DNA of 34,008 bases from Acidovorax sp. GW101-3H11. Its GTDB lineage: Bacteria; Pseudomonadota; Gammaproteobacteria; Burkholderiales; Burkholderiaceae_C. The notes beneath the pieces are model-generated. The model ran no database searches. It was not told the DNA's origin and was given only the letters and a program-made list of their open reading frames with translations. The stretch is from NCBI RefSeq assembly GCF_001633105.1, contig NZ_LUKZ01000030.1, positions 1-34,008 on the forward strand, read 5' to 3'. Below are positions 25,104 through 32,087 of this stretch, piece by piece (the stretch's first letter is position 1; every line of letters begins with the position of its first letter). The translations under genes were made by a program, and so were the position numbers.

Positions 25104-26102
25104 TCAATCCACTTTCAGATCAAGCTCGCGTGCAATCTGCGTATAGGCGGCCACTTCGCGGCCGACCTGGCTGGCAAACGCAGCGCCGCAGGTGGCATCG
25201 GCGTCCAGCCCCAGGCCGCGCAACTTGTCGTTGGCCGCAGGGCTTTGCACAAAGTCCCTGGCCACGCGCTCCAGCTGCTGGGCAATGGCGTCGTCCAGGC
25301 CCGCCGGGGCCAGCAGGCCATACCAGGCGTCGGCCGAATACTTGCCGCCACCGGCCTCGGCAAAGGTGGCCACATCGGGCAGCAGCGACGACCGCTTGGG
25401 CGATGCCACGGCCAGCGCGGTGAGCTTGCCGCTCTTGATCTGCGGCAGCACCGAGCCCAGCGTGGCAAACGAGCTGTCGAGCTGGCCGCCCACCAGGTCC
25501 GTGACCACTGGCGCGGCGCCCTTGTAGGGCACATGGTTCAGCTGCAAGCTGTTGGCGCGGGCAAACATCTCGGTGGCAAAGTGGCCTGAGCTCCCCACGC
25601 CCGCCGTGCCTGCGGACAGACGCCCCGGCTCCTTGCGCGCACGGGCCATGTACTCAGCCAGCGACTTCACGGGCAGGGCCTGCCTCACCACCAGCACCGT
25701 GGGGCTGGTGGCTACGGTGCACAGCGGCTTGAACGACTTCACCGCATCGAACTTCACCCGCCCGGCGTACAGACCCGGGATCATGGTGTGATTGGTGGCG
25801 CCAAACAGCAGCGTGTAGCCGTCGGCGGGCGCGCTGGCCACCGCCTGGGCGGCCAGGATGGTGTTGGCGCCGGGCTTGTTGTCCACCACAAAGGGCTGGC
25901 CCAGCGCGCGGCTGGCGTGGTCGGCAAACGCGCGTGCCACCACGTCGGTGGGGCCGCCTGCGGCAAAACCCACCACCAGCTTGACGGGCTTGTGGGGGAA
26001 CGCAGTTTGCGCCCCTGCTGCGCCGGATGCTATACAAACAATAGCTATTAGCGCATGATGGACGCGCGCAGAGGCCGTTTTTCTTCTCAAAATGTTGTGC
26101 AT
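25104..26102 (-). CDS. Bug-family (TctC-like) solute-binding protein 2
   Basis: This 332-residue secreted receptor has a signal sequence with core ALIAIVCIASGAAGAQ, then FPHKPVKLVVGFAAGGPTDV, SAPADGYTLLFGATNHT and HVPYKGAAPVVTDLVGGQLD. ATG 26102 has GGAG eight bases upstream; an extension to 26207 is Pro/Arg-rich and not credible. The DNA for residues of about 7-25 matches an intergenic repeat (26027-26082), so the signal peptide seems repeat-derived. It lies 73 bp after the dehydrogenase gene in the same direction. Confidence 0.88.
   Translation of the reverse strand: MHNILRRKTASARVHHALIAIVCIASGAAGAQTAFPHKPVKLVVGFAAGGPTDVVARAFADHASRALGQPFVVDNKPGANTILAAQAVASAPADGYTLLFGATNHTMIPGLYAGRVKFDAVKSFKPLCTVATSPTVLVVRQALPVKSLAEYMARARKEPGRLSAGTAGVGSSGHFATEMFARANSLQLNHVPYKGAAPVVTDLVGGQLDSSFATLGSVLPQIKSGKLTALAVASPKRSSLLPDVATFAEAGGGKYSADAWYGLLAPAGLDDAIAQQLERVARDFVQSPAANDKLRGLGLDADATCGAAFASQVGREVAAYTQIARELDLKVD
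26027..26082. repeat. Comamonadaceae-type intergenic repeat lying inside a coding region
   Basis: ATGCTATACAAACAATAGC, ATTAGCGC, then CGCGCGCAGAGGCCGTTTTT parallels the repeat at 30655-30711 (ATGCTATGCTTTTGATAGC, AAAGCGC, CGCGCGCAGAGGCCCTTTTTT). The second is intergenic; this one encodes the signal peptide of a Bug protein on the minus strand. Confidence 0.65.
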
Positions 26103-26175
26103 GTCTTTGTCTCCATGGGCCGGGGCGCCCTGCCCCGTGCCTTTTTTCTCTTTGCTTTCAGGAAGGGGGCTGGCG

Positions 26176-27117
26176 TCAGGCCGCCGCCACCGCTGCGCCA
26201 GGCACACGGGCCAGCACGGCCAGCAGGTTCTGCGCCGCGCCCACGCCCATGTTCACGTAGGCGTCACTGGTCACGCCGCCGATGTGGGGGCTGAGGATGA
26301 AGTGCTTCTCGCCCTGGAAGGGATGGCCCGTCGTCATCGGCTCGACCGCAAAGCTGTCCAGCCCTGCCGCCATCACCTGGCCCGAACGCACGGCAGCCAG
26401 CAGCGCGGCCTCGTCGATCAGGCCGCCACGCGCCGTGTTCACCACAATCACGCCGCGCTTGCATTGCGCCAGCGTGGTGGCGTTCAGCATGCCCCGGTTC
26501 TCGTCGGTCAGCGGGCAGTGCAAAGACACAGCATCGGCTTCGCGCCAGATCGTCTCCAGGCCCACGCTCTGCACATAGTCCGGCAGGTTCTTCGCAAACG
26601 GGTCAAAGCCGATCACGCGCATGCCCAGGGCGTCGGCCATCTTGGCAAAGCGCAGGCCGATGGCGCCCAGACCCACCAGGCCCACGGTGCGGCCACCCAG
26701 TTCCAGGCTTTTGTGCGTGGCTTTGTCCCAGTGGCCCGCGTGCATGCGCGCATCGAGCTGCACCACCGATTTGGCGCAAGCCAGCAGCAGGGTCAGCGCC
26801 TGTTCGGCCACCGCCGCTGCGTTGGCGCCCACGGCAGCCACCACTTCAATGCCACGCGCCTTGGCCGCCACCTTGTCGATGGTGTCGGTGCCACTGCCGT
26901 GCTTGGAGATGACCTTGAGCGCTGGCGCCGCGTCCATCACCGCCGCACCCACCTTGCCGTAGCGCACGATGATGGCCACGGGGTTGTGCGCACCGCACAG
27001 GGCCACCAGGTCGTCCTCGGTAGGCGCCTTGCCCGCGTAGACGATGTCGTAGCCCGCGAGCAGCTCCAGGGCGTGCTGCGCCAGATCGGCGCCGGTCACG
27101 ATGATGGTTGGGCTCAC
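26176..27117 (-). CDS. D-2-hydroxyacid dehydrogenase (phosphoglycerate dehydrogenase-like)
   Basis: This 313-residue NAD(P)-dependent enzyme has a Rossmann motif TVGLVGLGAIGLRFAK near the middle. Its catalytic triad is Arg in VVNTARGGLIDEAAL, Glu in GLDSFAVEPM, and His in ILSPHIGGVTSDAYVN. It interconverts a 2-hydroxy acid and a 2-oxo acid. GTG 27117 overlaps the stop of the upstream aldolase-like gene by four bases (GTGA), so translation is coupled. In this operon it may act on a 2-oxo or 2-hydroxy acid linked to the aldolase. An N-terminal extension to 27171 would lie inside the upstream gene and is rejected. Confidence 0.9.
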   Translation of the reverse strand: MSPTIIVTGADLAQHALELLAGYDIVYAGKAPTEDDLVALCGAHNPVAIIVRYGKVGAAVMDAAPALKVISKHGSGTDTIDKVAAKARGIEVVAAVGANAAAVAEQALTLLLACAKSVVQLDARMHAGHWDKATHKSLELGGRTVGLVGLGAIGLRFAKMADALGMRVIGFDPFAKNLPDYVQSVGLETIWREADAVSLHCPLTDENRGMLNATTLAQCKRGVIVVNTARGGLIDEAALLAAVRSGQVMAAGLDSFAVEPMTTGHPFQGEKHFILSPHIGGVTSDAYVNMGVGAAQNLLAVLARVPGAAVAAA

Positions 27118-27800
27118 AGAGATTCCCCTTCCTTCAGCACACCAGCAGCGCGCAGCGCGGCAGGCAGCCATTTCGATGCGGTGTCGCCACGCGCAATGGC
27201 TTCGATGCGGGCGGCTTCGTCGGCCACCTTCTTGTCGGCCAGGGCCAGCATGCTGGGGGCCTTCTCGCGTTCGATGACGACCACGCCATCGGCATCGCCC
27301 ACTACCAGGTCACCGGGGTTCACGGTGGCGCCACCGGCGCTGATGGGGTGGTTGATGCGCCCGGGCACATATTTGGTGGGGCCTGCAGGGTTGAAGCCCG
27401 CGCTGAACACGGGGAAGTCCAGCTCCAGGATCTCCAGCTTGTCGCGGATAGCGGCGTCCACGATCACGCCAGCCAGGCCACGCTTCTTGCAGGCGCTGAG
27501 CATCAGCGTGCCCATCAGCGCGGCGGTCTGGTCGCCTTTGCCGTCGATCACCAGCACGTCGCCCGGCTGGGCCAGCGCAATGGCGGCGTGGATCATGAGG
27601 TTGTCGCCAGGGCGCACCTCCACGGTGAAGGCGGGGCCCGCCACCTTCATGCTCTGGTGCACGGGCGCCACGCGGCCATGCATGGTGCCGCGGCGGCCCG
27701 CCACGTCGGCCAGGATGGCGGCCTGGTAGGTGGCAGCTTTGCTCACAACGTCGGCGCCCACGCGCTCGATGGTGCGGATGATTTCAGGGAGTTGGTTCAT
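27114..27800 (-). CDS. RraA-fold protein, HMG/CHA aldolase-like
   Basis: This 228-residue protein has the class II aldolase/RraA motif GTLMLSACKKRGLAGVIVDA and AIRDKLEILE, with Arg and Asp that bind pyruvate enolate and metal. It also has INHPISAGGATVNPGDLVVGD and ADGVVVI. Relatives are 4-hydroxy-4-methyl-2-oxoglutarate/4-carboxy-4-hydroxy-2-oxoadipate aldolases and oxaloacetate decarboxylases; RraA itself is shorter and not operon-linked like this. ATG 27800 follows AAGGA. It is second in the cluster and coupled to the dehydrogenase. The aldolase role fits the cluster but is inferred. Confidence 0.85.
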   Translation of the reverse strand: MNQLPEIIRTIERVGADVVSKAATYQAAILADVAGRRGTMHGRVAPVHQSMKVAGPAFTVEVRPGDNLMIHAAIALAQPGDVLVIDGKGDQTAALMGTLMLSACKKRGLAGVIVDAAIRDKLEILELDFPVFSAGFNPAGPTKYVPGRINHPISAGGATVNPGDLVVGDADGVVVIEREKAPSMLALADKKVADEAARIEAIARGDTASKWLPAALRAAGVLKEGESL

Positions 27801-27997
27801 GAGAAATCCTTGGAAGAAACGCGAAAAACAGAGGCGTGGAAATGCGCCGCAGGCTGGGCAGCGCGCGCAAGGCGCCCATGCCGCAGCGCCACCAGCCCCG
27901 GGGTCGGCGGCTGGCCCAGTGCAGACGAAATGCAAAGGTGAAGAAGTGGGTGGCGGGCTGACAGATATGCAGCACAACCCGCCCCACAGGGAGCCCG

Positions 27998-28999
27998 TCA
28001 GTCCAGGCTGGCGCCCGAATCCTTCACGATCTTGGCCCAGCGCGGCACTTCGGCTTTGAGCAGCTGGCTGAATTGCTCGGCCGTGCCGCCCAGCACATCG
28101 CCGCCTTCAGAGCGCAGCTTGTCGGCCACATCGGGTTGCTGCAGGGCCGCGTTGATGGCCTTGTTGAGCTGCGCCACGATGGGGGCTGGCGTACCGGCGG
28201 GGGCCAGGATGCCAAACCAGGTCACGGCCTCGAAGCCCTTGTAGCCGGACTCAGCCAGCGTGGGCACATCCGGCAGCTGGGGCGAGCGCTTGGCCGAGGT
28301 GATGGCGATGACCTTGAGCTTGCCGTTGCGCACCTGGCCCAGCAGCGTAGGCACGGAGGACATGTACAGGTCGATCTGCCCGCCCACCAGGTCCGTCATG
28401 GCCTGGGCCGCGCCCTTGTAGGGGATGTGGCGCAGCTTGATGTCGGCGGCGTTTTCAGCCAGCTCACCGGCCAGGTGGGCCACGGTGCCGTTGCCCGAAT
28501 AGCCCAGCGTCAGCGCATCGGGTTTGCCCTTGGCGGCCGCCACCACATCGGCGTAGCTCTTGAAGGGTGAGTTGATGGGCGCAGCCATGACGATGGGCGA
28601 GGACGAGACGAGCGCCACGGGCACCAGTTCCTTGAGCGGGTCGTACGGCAGCTTAGGGTACAGCGTGGGGTTGATGGCCAGGTTGCTGGTCTGGCCAATG
28701 ACGAGCGTGTAGCCGTCGGCGGGTGACTTGGCGGCGGCGTCCACCCCCAGGTTGCCGCCCGCGCCGGGGCGGTTGTCCACGATCACGTTCCACTTGTTCT
28801 GGTCCGTGAGCTTTTGCGCCACCGTGCGGGCAATCATGTCGGTGCCTCCGCCGGGAGGGAACGGCACGATCAGGCGGATGGGCTTGCTCGGATACGCGGC
28901 TTGCGCGTGGGCGCTGGCAAAGGGCGCTGCAACGGCGGCAAGGCCGAGGACGGCGGCGCACAGGGCACGGGGAAGCAAACGGGGCGAAAAAGCGGGCAT
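27998..28999 (-). CDS. Bug-family (TctC-like) solute-binding protein 3
   Basis: This 333-residue secreted receptor has a signal peptide ending in AAPFASAHAQ, then YPSKPIRLIVPFPPGGGTDM, AAKSPADGYTLVIGQTSN and HIPYKGAAQAMTDLVGGQID. ATG 28999 has AGGAG seven bases upstream; frames extending to 29404 run through the promoter region. It is the first gene of the minus-strand cluster, divergent from the IclR regulator. With the other two it makes three Bug proteins with no permease genes in view. Confidence 0.9.
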   Translation of the reverse strand: MPAFSPRLLPRALCAAVLGLAAVAAPFASAHAQAAYPSKPIRLIVPFPPGGGTDMIARTVAQKLTDQNKWNVIVDNRPGAGGNLGVDAAAKSPADGYTLVIGQTSNLAINPTLYPKLPYDPLKELVPVALVSSSPIVMAAPINSPFKSYADVVAAAKGKPDALTLGYSGNGTVAHLAGELAENAADIKLRHIPYKGAAQAMTDLVGGQIDLYMSSVPTLLGQVRNGKLKVIAITSAKRSPQLPDVPTLAESGYKGFEAVTWFGILAPAGTPAPIVAQLNKAINAALQQPDVADKLRSEGGDVLGGTAEQFSQLLKAEVPRWAKIVKDSGASLD

Positions 29000-29094
29000 G
29001 CAGTTGTCTCCTGGTAGGTGGTTCTTCGCGCCGCCCTGCACATGCTGCTGCAGGCCCGGCGCTGTGGACGCGACTTTACGCAGGCGTTTCAACC

Positions 29095-29122
29095 CATACA
29101 ATGCCGTTGCATACAATGAAAC
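29095..29122. promoter_or_regulatory. Probable IclR-type operator region
   Basis: GTTGCAT-ACA-ATGAAAC (29106-29122) is an inverted repeat with six of seven matching pairs. CATACAATG also occurs twice directly (29095-29103, 29110-29118), 15 bp apart. It lies just before the IclR gene start and upstream of Bug protein 3, so it could serve both promoters. The binding protein is inferred. Confidence 0.5.
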
Positions 29123-29132
29123 GAATTGCATC

Positions 29133-29993
29133 GTGAGCAATCTTCCAAAAAAACCACCCTCGCCCCTCGCCACCGCCAGGGCGCCCTCGCCTGCCAGATC
29201 CCCGTCACCCCGCAAGACCCTGCCGCAGGAGCCCACCGAACCGGAAGACAGCGCCGCCAAAGGCACGGGCGGCGGCGTGATTGCCGTCACGCGCGCACTG
29301 CAGGTGCTGGAGGCCTTTGCACTGGGCGAATCCAGCCTGCCCCTGGCCGAGCTCAGCCGCCGCTGCGGCCTGCACAAGACCACGGTGCTGCGCCTCGCGC
29401 GCACGCTGGCGCAGTCGGGTTTTATGGTGCAACGCGAGGATGGCGACTGGCGCCTGGGTCCGGCAGCAGGCTGGCTGGGAGCACGCTACCAGGCCGGTTT
29501 TGACGTGCAGAACGTGCTGGAGCCCGCGCTGCGCGAGCTGACCCTTGCCACGGGCGAAAGCGCCGCGTTTTATGTGCGCGAAGGCAATGTGCGGACCTGC
29601 CTTGTGCGCGTGGAAGGCCCGCAGGCGCTGCGCCACCACGCACGCATGGGCGAAGGCCTGCCGCTGGACAAGGGCTCGCCAGGCCGCGTGATCCTGGCGT
29701 TTTCGGGCGAGCCGGGCAAGGCCTATGAAGAGATCCGCAAGAAGGGCTACCACTGGTCGATTGGCGAACGCGAACAGGGCGTGGCCACGGTGTCGGCGCC
29801 GGTGTTTGGCATGCACTGGCGGCTGATGGGCTCGGTGTGCATTTCGGGCCCGGCATCGCGCCTGCCAGCGGAAAAACTCGAAGCGCTGGCACAGACGGTG
29901 ATGGCTGCGGCCACCCAGCTGTCGTATGCGCTGGCGGGCAATTCCGCCGCGCCCGCCCAGAGTCCGGTGCGGGCGACCCACTGGCACCCTTGA
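29133..29993 (+). CDS. IclR-family transcriptional regulator
   Basis: This 286-residue protein has a Pro/Ser-rich N-terminal leader of about 45 residues. A winged helix-turn-helix follows: VIAVTRALQVLEAFALGESS, then LPLAELSRRCGLHKTTVLRL. The IclR effector domain follows from about 110: FDVQNVLEPALRELTLATGE, and MGEGLPLDKGSPGRVILAF. GTG 29133 (SNLPKK...) is preferred over the very long upstream frame. It is divergent from the catabolic cluster and most likely represses or activates it in response to a pathway acid. The unusual leader could mean a later true start, but no better start codon is seen before the domain. Confidence 0.85.
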   Translation: MSNLPKKPPSPLATARAPSPARSPSPRKTLPQEPTEPEDSAAKGTGGGVIAVTRALQVLEAFALGESSLPLAELSRRCGLHKTTVLRLARTLAQSGFMVQREDGDWRLGPAAGWLGARYQAGFDVQNVLEPALRELTLATGESAAFYVREGNVRTCLVRVEGPQALRHHARMGEGLPLDKGSPGRVILAFSGEPGKAYEEIRKKGYHWSIGEREQGVATVSAPVFGMHWRLMGSVCISGPASRLPAEKLEALAQTVMAAATQLSYALAGNSAAPAQSPVRATHWHP

Positions 29994-30043
29994 GGCATCC
30001 GTGATACTTGCGGCATCCATCACAACAACCCCAGGAGACCGCC

Positions 30044-30616
30044 GTGAGCCGCTACCCTTTTCCCGACCTGAACACCCTGCCCGAAGACATCCGCGCACGC
30101 ATCGTGGAAGTGCAGGAAAAGGCAGGCTTCATCCCCAACGTGTTCCTGGCCTTTGCGCGCCGCCCGGCCGAGTGGCGCGCGTTCTTTGCCTACCACGATG
30201 CACTGATGCTGAAAGAGGAAGGCAGCCTGACCAAGGGCGAACGCGAGATGATCGTCACCACCACCAGCGCGGCCAACCAGTGCCTGTATTGCGTGGTGGC
30301 GCACGGCGCGATCCTGCGCATCTACGAAAAGAAACCCCTCATCGCCGACCAGGTGGCCGTGAACTACCGCAAGGCCGACATCAGCCCGCGCGAACGCGCC
30401 ATGCTCGACTTTGCGATGAAGGTCTGCCAGCGCTCGCACGAGATCGAGGATGCCGACTTTGTCGCGCTGCACGCCCACGGCTTTGACGACGAAGACATCT
30501 GGGACATTGCGGCCATCACCGCGTTTTTTGGGCTCAGTAACCGCATGGCCAGCTTTGCGGGCATGTTGCCCAACCCCGAGTTCTATCTGATGGGCCGTGT
30601 GCCCAAGCAGAAGTAA
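30044..30616 (+). CDS. AhpD-like peroxidase-related protein (CMD fold)
   Basis: This 190-residue protein has the alkylhydroperoxidase-type redox motif NQCLYCVVAHG (Cys-x-x-Cys with a following His). It ends NPEFYLMGRVPKQK, typical of the uncharacterised peroxidase-related group. Such proteins are thought to reduce peroxides or act as CMD-type enzymes. GTG 30044 is preceded by CAGGAGACC. It lies 50 bp after the IclR gene on the same strand and may be co-transcribed. Specific substrate unknown. Confidence 0.82.
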   Translation: MSRYPFPDLNTLPEDIRARIVEVQEKAGFIPNVFLAFARRPAEWRAFFAYHDALMLKEEGSLTKGEREMIVTTTSAANQCLYCVVAHGAILRIYEKKPLIADQVAVNYRKADISPRERAMLDFAMKVCQRSHEIEDADFVALHAHGFDDEDIWDIAAITAFFGLSNRMASFAGMLPNPEFYLMGRVPKQK

Positions 30617-30654
30617 AGCAGCACGGCAGGGCGCAGGAACAGGAGTGGATATCG

Positions 30655-30711
30655 ATGCTATGCTTTTGATAGCATAAAGCGCTTATCCATCGCGCGCAGA
30701 GGCCCTTTTTT
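30655..30711. repeat. Comamonadaceae-type intergenic repeat with hairpin
   Basis: ATGCTAT (30655-30661) pairs with ATAGCAT (30669-30675). AAAGCGCTTATCCAT and CGCGCGCAGAGGCC with a T-run follow. It lies between convergent genes and may act as a terminator. A related copy is inside the coding region at 26027-26082; a weaker partial relative lies near 33810-33859. Confidence 0.6.
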
Positions 30712-30719
30712 GCCTTGAT

Positions 30720-31145
30720 TCAGTCTCCCGACACCAGCGCCCGCATCCAGTCGGGCAGCGGCGCCGCCTTCTGCTGCGGGAAGTCCACCCAGATGGTGGT
30801 GGCCCCGCCCGCCGCGCAGATCACGCCCGGCTGGTCCACGCGTTCCAGCGTGCCCCAGGTCTCGAACGTGGTGCGGCCCGGGTCGCTCACGTAGAGCTTG
30901 AGCAGCACATCGGCCGGGTATTCGAGCTGCTTGTAGAAGTTGCAGAACGCATTGACGATGACCGGCCCCTGCCCGCGCGGGTCGGGGTTGCAGCCCACCG
31001 ACACCATCCAGTCGATGCGCGCGGTTTCCAGGTAACGGAAGTACACGGTGTTGTTGACATGGCCCATCGCGTCCATGTCGCCCCAGCGCACGGGGAAGCG
31101 CGTCTCAAAGACCAGCTTTTTGACCTCGGGGATTTCGATCTTCAT
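30720..31145 (-). CDS. Acyl-CoA thioesterase (hotdog fold, 4HBT family)
   Basis: This 141-residue protein has the 4-hydroxybenzoyl-CoA thioesterase motif FPVRWGDMDAMGHVNNTVYF, followed by RYLETARIDW, with the likely catalytic Asp in WGDMD. It should cleave an acyl-CoA thioester. ATG 31145 is 20 bp after the SDR stop, so the two form an operon. Substrate unknown; acyl-CoA metabolism is supported by the nearby ETF:ubiquinone oxidoreductase. Confidence 0.88.
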   Translation of the reverse strand: MKIEIPEVKKLVFETRFPVRWGDMDAMGHVNNTVYFRYLETARIDWMVSVGCNPDPRGQGPVIVNAFCNFYKQLEYPADVLLKLYVSDPGRTTFETWGTLERVDQPGVICAAGGATTIWVDFPQQKAAPLPDWMRALVSGD

Positions 31146-31165
31146 GCCCGCATGTTCCCTGGGGA

Positions 31166-31948
31166 TCAGACCGCAAAACCATCGTCCGCCGCAATCACCG
31201 CGCCGTTGATGAAATGGCTCTGGTCGCTGGCCAGCATCACCAGCAACGCGTCCAGGTCCTGCGGGCTGCCCACGCGCTTGCGCGGCAGCATGGCGATGAG
31301 TTTCTGGCCTTGCTCGGTGTCCCAGTGGTGGTGGTTGATTTCGGTGTCGATGTAGCCGGGGCAGATCGCATTGGTGTTGATGCCGAACTTGCCCCACTCC
31401 ATGGCCATGGCACGGGTCATCTGCACCACGGCGGCCTTGCTCATGCAGTAGGCGCCGATCTGCGGCAGGACCTTGAGGCCCGCCATCGACGCGATGTTGA
31501 TGATGCGCCCGCCCGTGAAGCTGCCCGGTGCCGCGCCGCGCGAGCGGGCCAGCATGCGCTTGCCCACCTCTTGCGCCACAAAGAACGCGCCCTTCACGTT
31601 GGTGTCGAAGATGAAGTCGTAGTCCTCGGGCGTCACGTCCTGCAGGCGCTGCGTGGTGCTCACGCCCGAGTTGTTGATCAGGATGTCGATGGAACCCATC
31701 TCGGTCTCGGCATGGGCCACGGCGGACTTGATGGAGGCGTGGTCGGTCACGTCGAGTTCGATCACGTGGGCGTCACCGCCCTCGCCTTCGATGCGGGCGC
31801 GCAGTTCCTTGAGCTTTTCTATCCGGCGGCTGGCCAGCACCACCCCCGCTCCGGCACGCGCCAGGGTGCGCGCAAACTGCGCGCCCAGGCCACTCGATGC
31901 GCCGGTGATGAAAGCGACGCGGCCCGACAAGTCGATGCTGTATGCCAT
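31166..31948 (-). CDS. Short-chain dehydrogenase/reductase
   Basis: This 260-residue classical SDR has cofactor motif FITGASSGLGAQFART, LINNSGVSTTQ, and catalytic Ser in IINIASMAG with Tyr-x-x-x-Lys in GAYCMSKAAV. PGYIDTEI is the usual substrate-loop start. Basic residues after the second strand (ASRRIEK) suggest NADP(H). It is first in a two-gene operon with the thioesterase and divergent from the ETF:ubiquinone oxidoreductase gene. A 3-hydroxyacyl-CoA or ketone substrate is likely but inferred. Confidence 0.9.
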   Translation of the reverse strand: MAYSIDLSGRVAFITGASSGLGAQFARTLARAGAGVVLASRRIEKLKELRARIEGEGGDAHVIELDVTDHASIKSAVAHAETEMGSIDILINNSGVSTTQRLQDVTPEDYDFIFDTNVKGAFFVAQEVGKRMLARSRGAAPGSFTGGRIINIASMAGLKVLPQIGAYCMSKAAVVQMTRAMAMEWGKFGINTNAICPGYIDTEINHHHWDTEQGQKLIAMLPRKRVGSPQDLDALLVMLASDQSHFINGAVIAADDGFAV

Positions 31949-31974
31949 TTAGAGTCTCCCCACTGATCAAAAAA

Positions 31975-31986
31975 GAACGGTCGTTC
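31975..31986. promoter_or_regulatory. Possible TetR-type operator
   Basis: GAACG-GT-CGTTC is a short inverted repeat in the divergent region between the SDR operon and the ETF:ubiquinone oxidoreductase gene. TetR-family regulators of acyl-CoA breakdown in beta-proteobacteria use AACG/CGTT-type sites, as I recall. No TetR gene is in the window. Confidence 0.4.
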
Positions 31987-32087
31987 GATTGTCCATATTC
32001 CGTGAATACAATCAGTCGCCAGACAGACAGGGGCTGGCCCATGCTCTGCCGACAATAGTCCATTATCAAACGCCCGACGAGAAGCCC

